DNA of 64,000 nucleotides from Acinetobacter corruptisaponis (lineage in GTDB: Bacteria; Pseudomonadota; Gammaproteobacteria; Pseudomonadales; Moraxellaceae), in assembly GCF_030053775.1 (NCBI RefSeq), contig NZ_CP125669.1:2909962-2973961 (forward strand), read 5' to 3'. Under the pieces are notes generated by a model. That model saw only the letters and a list, made by a program, of their open reading frames with translations. It was not told the origin of the DNA and made no database searches. A program made the position numbers and the translations under genes. Shown piece after piece: positions 8,752 to 17,744 of this stretch. Position 1 is the first letter of the stretch. Each line of letters starts with the position of its first letter.

Positions 8752-9567
8752 ATGATGCAACTGTTTGATACCCATACCCATTTTGATGTTGCCGATTTCG
8801 ACCATGATCGGCAACATTTGGCTGTACAGGCGAAACAGGTGGGCGTAGAGGCTTTGGTTCTCATCGGTTTTGTTGAATCCCGCTTTGATGAACTCATTCA
8901 CACCCATCAACAGTTGCAACACTGGGAAAATGTCCCTCAATCCTATCTCGCACCTGGTTTGCATCCTTTTTATATTGAACAACATCAACAGGCCCATCTA
9001 CAGCGATTGGAGCAGGTGTTAAAGCAACATGATTGTGTCGCCATTGGTGAGATTGGTCTGGACACCTTTTTAAAGCAACATAAACAGCCTGAGCTTTTTG
9101 CCAAACAGCAGCATTATTTTAATGCCCAACTTGAACTGGCAACGCATTATCAAAAACCTGTGTTACTACATATTCGTAAAGCCCATGCGGAAAGCCTTGC
9201 CATTTTAAAGGCACAAAAATTCAAACTGGGTGGTATTGCGCATGCCTTTAGTGGCGGTGTGGAAGAAGCTAAAGCCTTAGTCAAACTCGGTTTTAAAATT
9301 GGTGTGACAGGGCAGATTACTAATCCAAACGCCAAAAAACTGCTTCAGGTGGTACAGGCGATTGGGGCTGAACATCTGGTGATTGAAACGGATTGCCCTG
9401 ATATGACACCGTTGTGCTGTCAAACGTCAACTGAACACCGCACGAGAAATACACCTGTGAATTTGCCTTATGTTTTAGAAAGTTTGGCACAAACCCTTGG
9501 ACAGCCACAAGACCAGCTTGCCCAGCAATTATGGCAGAACTCATTGACAGCCTTGCGTTTAAAGTAG
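8752..9567 (+). CDS. tatD: TatD-family metal-dependent DNase
   Basis: 271 residues. The protein opens with LFDTHTHFDV, the two-histidine metal motif of the family. It continues with PGLHPFY, GEIGLD (metal-binding glutamate), LHIRKAHAE, HAFSG and ETDCPDMTP (metal aspartate). TatD proteins are TIM-barrel 3'-5' exonucleases implicated in DNA repair and oxidative stress. Two consecutive ATG codons (8752, 8755) are possible starts. The residual uncertainty is which TatD paralogue it is (TatD, YcfH or YjjV type). Confidence 0.85.
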   Translation: MMQLFDTHTHFDVADFDHDRQHLAVQAKQVGVEALVLIGFVESRFDELIHTHQQLQHWENVPQSYLAPGLHPFYIEQHQQAHLQRLEQVLKQHDCVAIGEIGLDTFLKQHKQPELFAKQQHYFNAQLELATHYQKPVLLHIRKAHAESLAILKAQKFKLGGIAHAFSGGVEEAKALVKLGFKIGVTGQITNPNAKKLLQVVQAIGAEHLVIETDCPDMTPLCCQTSTEHRTRNTPVNLPYVLESLAQTLGQPQDQLAQQLWQNSLTALRLK

Positions 9568-9686
9568 CAATAATCATCCCATTAAAAATAAGATAACTAA
9601 AAGGGAACACATCCTTTTTCAAACTGGCTTACATTAAAGAAAGAACTTCATAACAAACAAACTTGCCACACTGGGAGGAGCACCCC

Positions 9687-12443
9687 ATGGCCAGATATAG
9701 CAAAATCAATAGTTTTAATGCCCTACAAACACTCAATGTTGGTTCAAAACAGTATCAAATTTTTAGTCTGGCTCAGGCAGCACAACGTCTGGGTAATATT
9801 GATCAACTCCCAAAGTCATTAAAAGTTTTACTGGAAAATTTACTGCGTTTTGAAGATCAAAAAAGTGTAAAAGTCGAGCATATTCAAGCCTTGGTGGACT
9901 GGCAAAAAAACAGAAGTTCCGATCAGGAAATCCAATACCGCCCAGCCCGAGTGTTGATGCAGGACTTTACGGGTGTGCCTGCGGTGGTTGACCTTGCTGC
10001 CATGCGTGCCGCAATGGCTCAGGCAGGTGGTGATCCAAACCGTATCAATCCACTGTCTCCTGTGGATTTGGTGATCGACCATTCCGTCATGGTGGACCAT
10101 TTTGCCAACCAGAATGCCTTTGCCGAAAATGTTGAAATTGAAATGCAGCGCAATGGTGAGCGTTACCAGTTTCTACGCTGGGGCCAGTCTGCCTTTGATA
10201 ACTTTAGTGTAGTGCCACCAGGAACAGGAATTTGCCATCAGGTCAATCTGGAATATCTGGCTCAAGCGGTCTGGCTAGGTGAAGATGAGGGCCAGACTTT
10301 TGCCTTTCCAGACACCTTGGTGGGAACAGATTCACATACCACCATGATCAATGGATTGGGTGTGTTGGGTTGGGGTGTCGGCGGTATTGAGGCAGAAGCG
10401 GCCATGCTGGGACAGCCTGTATCCATGCTGATTCCTGAAGTGATTGGCTTTAAGCTGACTGGGAAGTTAAGTGAGGGAATCACCGCGACCGATCTAGTTC
10501 TGACTATTACCCAGATGCTGCGCCAAAAGGGCGTTGTGGGTAAATTTGTTGAATTTTATGGAGATGGCTTGGCGGATCTGCCACTGGCTGATCGTGCCAC
10601 CATTGCCAATATGGCACCTGAATATGGCGCAACCTGTGGTTTCTTCCCGATTGATGATGTGACTTTGGGTTATTTGGCCCTGACAGGCCGTCAACAGGAC
10701 CGTATTGATCTGGTGGAGGCTTATAGTAAAGCACAGGGTTTATGGCGCAATGTGGGTGATGAACCAGTTTTTACTGATGTACTGAGTCTGGATATGGGAA
10801 CAGTTCAGGCCAGTCTGGCAGGCCCAAAACGTCCACAGGATCGGGTGCTGCTTTCAGATGTGCCTAAAACCTTTAATACCTTGATGGAACTGAACCTAAA
10901 ACCCGCCAAGGAAGCCAAGGAACGTTTGGAAAATGAGGGGGGCGGTGGTACTGCCATAGAAGCCAAAGCTGCAAATTTGCCCCATGAAAATCCATCATGT
11001 ACGCTGGATGGACAAAGCTATCCTTTAAATCATGGTGATGTGGTGATTTCAGCAATTACCTCATGTACCAACACTTCCAATCCAAGCGTGATGCTGGCTG
11101 CGGGCCTGCTTGCCAAGAAAGCCATTGAAAAGGGCTTGCAGCGTAAGCCGTCGGTAAAAAGTTCCCTCGCCCCTGGTTCCAAAGTGGTGACCGACTATCT
11201 TGCCGCCGCAGGATTAACTCCTTATCTGGATCAACTCGGTTACAACCTTGTGGGTTATGGATGCACCACCTGTATTGGTAACTCTGGGCCATTGCCAGAA
11301 GCAATTGAAGCCGCCATTCAGTGCCATGATTTAAATGTTGCCTCTGTGCTTTCTGGAAACCGAAATTTTGAAGGCCGTGTCCATCCGCTAGTCAAAACCA
11401 ATTGGCTTGCCTCACCGCCGTTGGTGGTTGCGTATGGTTTGGCAGGTAATATCCGTACCGATTTAACCACCCAGCCGATTGGGGTGGGCAAGGGTGGGCA
11501 GGAGGTCTACCTGAAAGATATATGGCCAAGCCAAACCGAAATTGATCAGGTGTTGCAGAAAGTAAATACAGAGATGTTTCATAAGGAATATGCGGCTGTG
11601 TTTGATGGTGATGCAACATGGCAGGCTATTCAGATTCCACAAAGCCAAACCTATGCATGGCAAAACAACTCGACCTATATTCGCCATCCACCATTTTTTG
11701 AGGAGATCAACCATCCACCTAAAGCCATTACTAATATTGAGCAGGCGCGTATCCTGGCCGTGTTGGGAGATTCGGTCACCACAGACCATATTTCTCCAGC
11801 AGGCAATATTAAAAAGGACAGTCCAGCAGGGCGCTATTTGCAGGATCAAGGCGTGGAACCCAAAGATTTCAACTCTTATGGTTCGCGGCGCGGTAACCAT
11901 GAGGTGATGATGCGTGGCACTTTTGCCAATATTCGCATTAAAAATGAAATGCTGAATGGAGAGGAGGGTGGCAACACCATTTACATCCCGACAGGTGAGA
12001 AACTGGCAATTTATGATGCCGCCATGCGTTATCAACAGCAAAAAGTTCCTTTGTTGATAGTGGCGGGCAAGGAATATGGAACGGGTTCATCACGGGACTG
12101 GGCCGCAAAGGGAACCAACCTACTGGGTATTAAGGCGGTGATTGCGGAAAGTTTTGAGCGGATTCACCGTTCCAATCTGGTGGGAATGGGCGTATTGCCC
12201 TTGCAGTTTATTGATGGGCAAACCCGTCAGTCCCTGAACCTGACAGGTCGCGAAGTGCTGTCCATTTATGGGTTGTCAGATAATATCCAGCCGCATCAAA
12301 TCCTTGATGTTGAGCTGGTACGAGAGGATGGCAGTCAGGAGCAGTTTAAGGTGTTGTGCCGAATTGATACCCTGAATGAGGTGGAATACTTTAAGGCAGG
12401 TGGTATTTTACATTATGTACTGCGCAATCTGATTGCTGCATAA
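9687..12443 (+). CDS. acnA: Aconitate hydratase A
   Basis: AcnA interconverts citrate and isocitrate in the TCA cycle and glyoxylate shunt, using a [4Fe-4S] cluster. From the ATG at 9687 the product has 918 residues, close to the usual AcnA/IRP1-type length. Cluster ligands are visible in SCTNTSNPSV and GYGCTTCIGNSGP. The substrate-binding regions TDSHTTMINGLGVLGWGVGGIEAE and, near the C-terminus, GKEYGTGSSRDWAAKG are intact. GGGAGGAG just ahead of the ATG decides the start over an upstream in-frame TTG. It is monocistronic, with its own terminator. Confidence 0.95.
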   Translation: MARYSKINSFNALQTLNVGSKQYQIFSLAQAAQRLGNIDQLPKSLKVLLENLLRFEDQKSVKVEHIQALVDWQKNRSSDQEIQYRPARVLMQDFTGVPAVVDLAAMRAAMAQAGGDPNRINPLSPVDLVIDHSVMVDHFANQNAFAENVEIEMQRNGERYQFLRWGQSAFDNFSVVPPGTGICHQVNLEYLAQAVWLGEDEGQTFAFPDTLVGTDSHTTMINGLGVLGWGVGGIEAEAAMLGQPVSMLIPEVIGFKLTGKLSEGITATDLVLTITQMLRQKGVVGKFVEFYGDGLADLPLADRATIANMAPEYGATCGFFPIDDVTLGYLALTGRQQDRIDLVEAYSKAQGLWRNVGDEPVFTDVLSLDMGTVQASLAGPKRPQDRVLLSDVPKTFNTLMELNLKPAKEAKERLENEGGGGTAIEAKAANLPHENPSCTLDGQSYPLNHGDVVISAITSCTNTSNPSVMLAAGLLAKKAIEKGLQRKPSVKSSLAPGSKVVTDYLAAAGLTPYLDQLGYNLVGYGCTTCIGNSGPLPEAIEAAIQCHDLNVASVLSGNRNFEGRVHPLVKTNWLASPPLVVAYGLAGNIRTDLTTQPIGVGKGGQEVYLKDIWPSQTEIDQVLQKVNTEMFHKEYAAVFDGDATWQAIQIPQSQTYAWQNNSTYIRHPPFFEEINHPPKAITNIEQARILAVLGDSVTTDHISPAGNIKKDSPAGRYLQDQGVEPKDFNSYGSRRGNHEVMMRGTFANIRIKNEMLNGEEGGNTIYIPTGEKLAIYDAAMRYQQQKVPLLIVAGKEYGTGSSRDWAAKGTNLLGIKAVIAESFERIHRSNLVGMGVLPLQFIDGQTRQSLNLTGREVLSIYGLSDNIQPHQILDVELVREDGSQEQFKVLCRIDTLNEVEYFKAGGILHYVLRNLIAA

Positions 12444-12469
12444 AGTGTTAGGACACCTCCTCAAGCAAA

Positions 12470-12497
12470 GATGAAAGCTGGTCTTTCATCTTTTTTA
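12470..12497 (+). terminator. Rho-independent terminator of acnA
   Basis: GATGAAAG (12470-12477) and CTTTCATC (12483-12490) form a perfect 8-bp stem with a 5-nt loop. TTTTTTA follows. Confidence 0.85.
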
Positions 12498-12556
12498 TTT
12501 GAATTTCAAGCATTCAGCGTTAAGGTAGTCAGGCCCGATAAAACTGGATAAAGGCT

Positions 12557-13744
12557 TTGAATCAATTACCACGCTATGTTTATTATCTCTTGGCTGCACA
12601 GGCACTGAACTTAATTGCGGCGGTCTTATCGGTGACCGTGGCGGCGATTGTCGGCTTAAAGCTTGCACCTACGCAAGCCTTAGCCACAGTTCCTTATGGT
12701 TTGCAGTTTTTAGCGATGCTACTGACCACCTTTATCTTTTCTTTTTTAATGAAAAAGTTGGGACGTCATCTGGTTTTTCAATTTGGCTGCATCTGCCTAT
12801 TCCTAGCGGGTGTTCTAGGCTATCTGGCATTACAGCAGCAACAGTTCTATCTATTGTGCCTCAGCCATTTTTCACTGGGTTTATTTATCTCGACTGCGAA
12901 TTTTTATCGCTTTGCGGCCTCTGATCGTCTTGCAACAGAACTTATTCCGAAAGCAACAGCCATGGTGATCTCAGGTGGGGTGGTTGCTGCAATTATTGCG
13001 CCCATATTGGCGATTCAGTTTCAGCAGGTGCAGGGTTTACCCGATTTTACTGCAATTTATTTCATTTTTAGTGTCTTGGCCTTGTTACTCTCTCCAATCC
13101 TGTATGGATGGAATAAAAAGTTCCAACGTCAACAGACGCAGCAGGTTGTAATTGAACCAATTCAGCGCGCCAAATTGCCGAGCAGCTTGATTATCGCCGC
13201 CGTGATAAGCGGTGCATTTGCCTACTATATTATGAATGTGATGATGATTATGTCTTCTTTGCATTTAAAGGAACATCATTCATTTCACTATGCCTCGATC
13301 TCCATTCAGTTGCATGTATTGGCAATGTTTATTCCGTCATTCTTTGTATCGAAACTGATTCAACGATGGGGCACACACACCACGATTTATGTGGGCTTTG
13401 CTTTGCTGATGTTATCGTCATTGATTCCAATGATTGGACAGGTTGGAATTTATATTAATTTTGCGCTGATTGTCCTTGGTGTGGGCTGGAATTTCGCTTA
13501 TTCAGGGGCATCCACTTTATTGGCAGGTTTAAATGAGCAGCAAAAACATCGTGTACAAGGTATAAATGAGACAGGAATTGCCTTGTTTGCAACTTTAGGG
13601 GCATTTTTACCTGCCCCAATTTTAAGTAGTCTAGGTTGGATCAATGCAAACCTTTTAGCCTTATCCATGAGCTTCATGGTTTTAATTCTGTTGCTGGTTT
13701 TAAGTCGCCAAGGTCAATCGCCAAGTAAACTTTCATCGGGCTAA
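12557..13744 (+). CDS. MFS transporter
   Basis: 395 very hydrophobic residues with about 12 predicted membrane spans. The motif-A-like cytoplasmic loop is FLMKKLGRHLVFQFG (about 64-78), and a second-half counterpart is SKLIQRWGTHTTIYVGF. It is an inner-membrane secondary transporter with unknown substrate. The frame opens with TTG at 12557; AAAGG is very close upstream (2-nt spacing), so the true start could be slightly different. The first span begins near residue 9, so little sequence can be missing. Confidence 0.75.
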   Translation: MNQLPRYVYYLLAAQALNLIAAVLSVTVAAIVGLKLAPTQALATVPYGLQFLAMLLTTFIFSFLMKKLGRHLVFQFGCICLFLAGVLGYLALQQQQFYLLCLSHFSLGLFISTANFYRFAASDRLATELIPKATAMVISGGVVAAIIAPILAIQFQQVQGLPDFTAIYFIFSVLALLLSPILYGWNKKFQRQQTQQVVIEPIQRAKLPSSLIIAAVISGAFAYYIMNVMMIMSSLHLKEHHSFHYASISIQLHVLAMFIPSFFVSKLIQRWGTHTTIYVGFALLMLSSLIPMIGQVGIYINFALIVLGVGWNFAYSGASTLLAGLNEQQKHRVQGINETGIALFATLGAFLPAPILSSLGWINANLLALSMSFMVLILLLVLSRQGQSPSKLSSG

Positions 13745-13805
13745 CCTAAAAGAAGCTAAACACGCTAAAATACTGCTTTGACTGAAAAGATAGACCACGA
13801 CTGCT

Positions 13806-14567
13806 ATGACCGATCTCCAAAATGATGAATATGACCGCCGTTTCGCTGGTGTAGCCAAAATTTATGGAGAAAATGCATTTGCACACTATGAGCAAAGCCA
13901 TGTCATGGTGATTGGTATTGGCGGTGTGGGAAGCTGGGCAGTTGAGGCACTGGCACGTACAGGGATTGGTGAGCTGACGCTGGTGGATATGGATGTGGTT
14001 GCCGCATCCAACATCAACCGTCAACTGCCTGCAATGAGTTCAACACTGGGACAGGAAAAAATTGAGTTGATGGCAGAACGTTGCCGTCAAATCAATCCAC
14101 GAATGAAAGTCAATGTGATTGATGACTATCTCACACCTGAGAATGTCAAAGAGATTCTGGATCCTGTTCCAAGCATCGTTTTAGACTGTATTGATGATGT
14201 CAAAGCCAAGTTGGCTTTGATGCTGCACTGCCGTTTTAACAAAATTCCCCTGATAGTTTCAGGTGGGGCAGGTGGAAAGCTTGACCCGCTCAAGATTCGG
14301 GTGGCGGACTTATCCAAGACTGAACAGGACCCGATGCTTGCCAAACTGCGCACACAACTGCGTTCTAAAGGTATTTGTAAAAAGCCGAAAGACAAGTTTG
14401 GAATTACCTGCGTTTACTCCATTGATAATCCGTTTTCAAGCGCTGATATCTGTGCAACTGCTGGCTTGCGCTGTGGTGGTTATGGATCGGCGGTGGTGGT
14501 GACTTCAAGCTTTGCAATGGTTGCGGTGGCTGAAGTCTTGAAGAAGCTGGATAAAATCAGGGCTTAA
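13806..14567 (+). CDS. tcdA: tRNA threonylcarbamoyladenosine dehydratase
   Basis: TcdA (CsdL/YgdL) uses ATP to cyclise t6A37 to ct6A in ANN-decoding tRNAs. The 253-residue product has the E1-like nucleotide loop GIGGVGSWAVEALARTG (about 37-53), followed by LVDMD and ASNINRQLPA. DCIDDVKAK lies downstream, and the C-terminus is the family-typical GYGSAVVVTSSFAMVAV. In E. coli it receives electrons or sulfur chemistry from the CsdA/CsdE system; no csd genes are adjacent here. It is convergent with the gene at 14581. Confidence 0.9.
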   Translation: MTDLQNDEYDRRFAGVAKIYGENAFAHYEQSHVMVIGIGGVGSWAVEALARTGIGELTLVDMDVVAASNINRQLPAMSSTLGQEKIELMAERCRQINPRMKVNVIDDYLTPENVKEILDPVPSIVLDCIDDVKAKLALMLHCRFNKIPLIVSGGAGGKLDPLKIRVADLSKTEQDPMLAKLRTQLRSKGICKKPKDKFGITCVYSIDNPFSSADICATAGLRCGGYGSAVVVTSSFAMVAVAEVLKKLDKIRA

Positions 14568-14580
14568 ACAGCCCAATAAA

Positions 14581-15060
14581 TTAAGCCTGTGGATATTGTG
14601 GTGCTAGGCGGTAATAGCTGTAGGTCACATTCGGATCTTTGTACACGTCATAGCTGGTTTGCTTAAAGTCAGAGACCCATTGCGAACCCGTAAAACCTGC
14701 AATATGTCCATAACGATGCTTCTTGGTGCGATGGATAATATAAATGTCACCTGGTTGCGGATTGTTAAAGTCAGGCGTGATTTTTTGATAGCCAATCTGC
14801 TGCAAGGTACGGCCCCAGTCTGATGCGGCGATAGGGTGCTGAACAATATTGGCGCCCGCAGATTGCAGGGCGATCCTAACGAATTTGGCACATTGAGATG
14901 AGCTACGATAGGACGCCCGCGTGGTTAGCTTTTGAGAAAACTTGTTCACATCAATGGTTGGCGTTGATGGCAGCCTTGGCATCTCCCGATAAGGAATAAC
15001 CAGCTGTTGTGCTGGTGGATATATCATGCTGTGGTCAACTGAAGGTACATCATAAATCAT
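14581..15060 (-). CDS. CHAP/NlpC-P60-like putative amidase
   Basis: 159 residues. The C-terminal two thirds look like a CHAP-type cysteine peptidase/amidase: SSSQCAKFVRIALQSAG (C57 as nucleophile), PQPGDIYII, YGHIAGFTG (H119 as general base) and WVSDFKQ (D131 as possible third residue). The N-terminal 40 residues are proline-rich, without a signal peptide or membrane span. CHAP enzymes cleave peptidoglycan peptides or related amides. Without an export signal it could be a phage-like lysin or a secretion-system effector; neither context nor an immunity gene is present. Function is inferred from fold only. Confidence 0.55.
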   Translation of the reverse strand: MIYDVPSVDHSMIYPPAQQLVIPYREMPRLPSTPTIDVNKFSQKLTTRASYRSSSQCAKFVRIALQSAGANIVQHPIAASDWGRTLQQIGYQKITPDFNNPQPGDIYIIHRTKKHRYGHIAGFTGSQWVSDFKQTSYDVYKDPNVTYSYYRLAPQYPQA

Positions 15061-15321
15061 TGTAAATCTCTACCGCATTTTCAAAACAACTGAACGTGTG
15101 CCAGAATCCGTACGCGGCACATAGTAAGCGATAAATTTTAAAAAAACTAAAATGTAATGTAATAATGTAACAATTGAGGCTTTTTATAATAAATTATTTA
15201 AGAAAACTTTTTGAAGATTTTCTTAATTTTAAATAGGTTATATTTCCATAAATTTGAATCTTAATATTTGTAAAATGATATTTCTTGATGTGACTTATGT
15301 CACGTTTTTGTGGAACATCAA

Positions 15322-16338
15322 TCAGGATTGATGTTCTTTTATGTAGTCTTCAGTACGTTGCATGGCTGCCTGAATATTCTGAATGGCATTTTCAATATCG
15401 GCGATAGTTTTGGCATTGCCACCACTGAGCGCCTGACGCCATTTACGTGCGCCTGGCAAGTTCTGAAATAATCCGAGAATATGACGTGTGATAATTGAAA
15501 GGGGGGCTCCCTCAGCTACTCGCTGGTGAATATACGGCATCATCTGTTGTATGATGTCAAAACGATTCGGTGCTTCTAAATTCCACAATTGACCCAGTTC
15601 AGCCAATAAGTAAGGATTATGGTAGGCTTCGCGGCCAATCATCACCCCATCAACATGCTGTAAATGTTGTTGTGTTTCATCAAAGGTTTTAATGCCGCCA
15701 TTAATTTCAATGGTGAGGTGAGGGCGTTCCTGCTTGAGAAGATAGACATCTTCATAGCGCAGAGGCGGCACTTCACGGTTCTCTTTTGGAGAAAGGCCCT
15801 GCAAAATGGCAATCCGTGCATGTACAATGAAGTGAGTGCAACCCGTTGCTGCAACAGTATCAACGAAATGCAGCATTTCTTCATAAGACTGCATATCATC
15901 AATCCCGATCCGATGTTTCACGGTAACAGGAATCGACACTGCTTTTTGCATGCTATGAATACATTCAGCCACCAAGTCTGGTTCAGCCATTAAACATGCA
16001 CCAATCTTGTTGTTCTGAACACGGTCACTTGGGCAGCCGACATTTAAGTTGACTTCATTGTAGCCCCAATCCTCAGCCATTTTAGTACAGGTTGCCAGTT
16101 CCTGCGGATTGGAACCACCGAGCTGCAACACAATTGGATGTTCTTCCTTGTTGAAGTCCAGATGGCGGTTGGCACCACCATAAATGATCGCGCCTGTTGT
16201 GACCATTTCGGTATAAAGCACCACATTTGGATTAAATAGGCGGGCAAAAAAACGGTAGTCTTTGGTTGTCCAATCCATCATGGGTGCAACACTGATGCGA
16301 GGTTCTTTCGTGCTTTCAATGGTTTTGTTGATATTCAT
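15322..16338 (-). CDS. dusA: tRNA-dihydrouridine(20/20a) synthase DusA, with element-supplied 5' end
   Basis: DusA reduces U20/U20a in tRNA with FMN and NADPH. The product (338 residues from the ATG at 16338) shows VAPMMDWT, the catalytic cysteine C102 in NVGCPSDRVQ, KHRIGID, and INGGIKT plus GREAYHNP for FMN phosphate binding. The extreme N-terminus (MNINKTIESTKEP) comes from an integrated element. The displaced native version (MQSLESLKPRISVAPMMDWT) survives at the far end of the element at 34,443-34,503. ATGs at 16347 and 16338 are both possible starts. The new gene should be functional because the reading frame and conserved core are restored. Confidence 0.93.
   Translation of the reverse strand: MNINKTIESTKEPRISVAPMMDWTTKDYRFFARLFNPNVVLYTEMVTTGAIIYGGANRHLDFNKEEHPIVLQLGGSNPQELATCTKMAEDWGYNEVNLNVGCPSDRVQNNKIGACLMAEPDLVAECIHSMQKAVSIPVTVKHRIGIDDMQSYEEMLHFVDTVAATGCTHFIVHARIAILQGLSPKENREVPPLRYEDVYLLKQERPHLTIEINGGIKTFDETQQHLQHVDGVMIGREAYHNPYLLAELGQLWNLEAPNRFDIIQQMMPYIHQRVAEGAPLSIITRHILGLFQNLPGARKWRQALSGGNAKTIADIENAIQNIQAAMQRTEDYIKEHQS
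16266..16281. repeat. Left attachment site (attL)
   Basis: TTGTCCAATCCATCAT lies inside the codons for the conserved MMDWT motif of dusA. It is repeated exactly at 34,443-34,458. After a short mismatch the similarity continues (GGGTGCAAC here, CGGCGCAAC there), consistent with an attachment core within a conserved gene. Confidence 0.88.
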
Positions 16339-16390
16339 ATTAAAAAACATACCTTTACAGTGTTGCATATTTTGGACTATTTCGATTTTT

Positions 16391-16472
16391 TACGCCTCAT
16401 TTCGCACCATTATTTTTGAAATTTACGCCAAATTACGCCATTATGGTCTTGGAAAAGAGATAAGGCGTAAAT
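16391..16472. repeat. TTACGCC repeats near attL, candidate integrase arm sites
   Basis: The heptamer TACGCC(T/A) occurs at about 16391, 16424 and 16434 in one orientation, and inverted as AAGGCGTAA at about 16462. All lie between attL and the integrase start. The same motif recurs beside attR. Their position and repetition suit arm-type binding sites of the integrase or an excisionase. Confidence 0.45.
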
Positions 16473-16473
16473 T

Positions 16474-17616
16474 ATGGGAACAATTTCACAACGCAAATTG
16501 GCGGATGGAACAATACGTTTTCGTGCTGAAATTAGAATAAGCCGTAAAGGCCTTGCAAATTTCAAAGAGAGTAAAACGTTTAGTTCAATGCGACTTGCCC
16601 AAAAATGGTTAGCAATGCGTGAAGAGGAAATCGAAGAAAATCCAGAGATTTTATTAGGCAGATCGGATGTGACCAACATCACTTTAGCCAATGCCATAGA
16701 GAAATATCTTGATGAAGTTGGCAATGAATATGGTCGTACCAAAACCTACTGTCTTCGTCTAATTCAGAAATTTCCAATAGCGCAGCATATTATCACAAAA
16801 ATAAAACCAGCAGATATTTCTGATCATGTTGCTTTACGCAAGAATGGGTATGACAAACTGGATTTAAAGCCAATTGCAACGAGTACTTTGCAACATGAGC
16901 TGTTGCATATCCGTGGTGTATTGTCCCATGCCTCAGTCATGTGGGACGTGAATGTAGATTTGGCTGGTTTTGATAAGGCTACAGCTCAATTAAGGAAAAC
17001 CAGACAAATTTCCTCCAGTGGCAAGCGCGACAGATTGCCGACCACGGTGGAGTTAAAAAAACTGACAGAATACTTTTATCGAAAATGGCAGAACCCTGTA
17101 TATAGTTATCCCATGCACTTGATCATGTGGTTTGCTATATTTTCATGCCGACGTGAGGCGGAAATCACAGAGATGCTTCTGGCTGATCATGATGTGGATA
17201 ATGAAGTTTGGAAAGTTAGAGACCTGAAGAATCCCAAGGGCTCCAAAGGAAATCATAAAGAGTTTAATGTCCTTGAACCATGTCAAAAGATGATTGAGCT
17301 TTTGCAGCGTAAAGACGTCAGGAAACGTATGCTTAAAAGGGGATACGATAAGGACTTATTGATACCACTTAGCCCTAGAACCATAGGGGGCGAGTTTAGG
17401 AATGCCTGTAAATTACTGGGTATTGAAGATTTACGATTTCACGATTTAAGGCACGAGGGATGTACACGTCTTGCAGAACAGGGCTTTACCATTCCCCAGA
17501 TTCAGCAGGTAAGCTTGCATGATTCGTGGGGAAGTTTGGAAAGGTATGTTTCTGTGAAAAAAAGAAAAAAGACGATAGAGCTAGCAGAAGTGTTGCCTCT
17601 CATTGGTGAAGATTAA
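16474..17616 (+). CDS. int: Tyrosine recombinase/integrase of the dusA-targeting type
   Basis: 380 residues. The N-terminal arm-binding region is basic, the core-binding domain spans about 65-170, and the catalytic domain about 185-370. The catalytic residues are visible: R227 in SCRREAE, H323 and R326 in FHDLRHE, H349 in SLHDSW, and nucleophile Y358 in ERYVSV. The family integrates by strand exchange through a 3'-phosphotyrosine. Its gene abuts attL in dusA with no other gene between, which supports it as the element's own integrase. The ATG is preceded by AAAGAGATAAGG. Its end is 57 bp from an IS. Confidence 0.92.
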   Translation: MGTISQRKLADGTIRFRAEIRISRKGLANFKESKTFSSMRLAQKWLAMREEEIEENPEILLGRSDVTNITLANAIEKYLDEVGNEYGRTKTYCLRLIQKFPIAQHIITKIKPADISDHVALRKNGYDKLDLKPIATSTLQHELLHIRGVLSHASVMWDVNVDLAGFDKATAQLRKTRQISSSGKRDRLPTTVELKKLTEYFYRKWQNPVYSYPMHLIMWFAIFSCRREAEITEMLLADHDVDNEVWKVRDLKNPKGSKGNHKEFNVLEPCQKMIELLQRKDVRKRMLKRGYDKDLLIPLSPRTIGGEFRNACKLLGIEDLRFHDLRHEGCTRLAEQGFTIPQIQQVSLHDSWGSLERYVSVKKRKKTIELAEVLPLIGED

Positions 17617-17656
17617 TATGATCCTGATGAGCCAATGTATAGTTTTGATCCAAAAC

Positions 17657-17688
17657 TTTGGCTAGGTCTTGGATGATCCTAGCCAAAA
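17657..17688. repeat. 10-bp inverted repeat abutting the IS left end
   Basis: TTTGGCTAGG (17657-17666) and CCTAGCCAAA (17679-17688) are perfect inverted copies. The right arm is inside the IS terminal repeat and the left arm outside it. It is either the integrase gene's hairpin or a remnant of a second, inverted IS end. Similarity beyond the arm (CCTAGCCAAAGTTTTGGA versus CCTAGCCAAAATAATGGA) favours the latter. Confidence 0.4.
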
Positions 17689-17744
17689 TAATGGACAATG
17701 ATTCCCTCTAAAGATAACGTAACGTTAACTTTGGAGATGTAAAA

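Noticed and set aside
15290-15341. Hairpins near the dusA end (GTGAC/GTCAC and GAACATCAAT/ATTGATGTTC) as terminators
   Set aside because: Neither has a T-run on the dusA-transcribed strand, and one overlaps the dusA coding end. A termination role is not supported.
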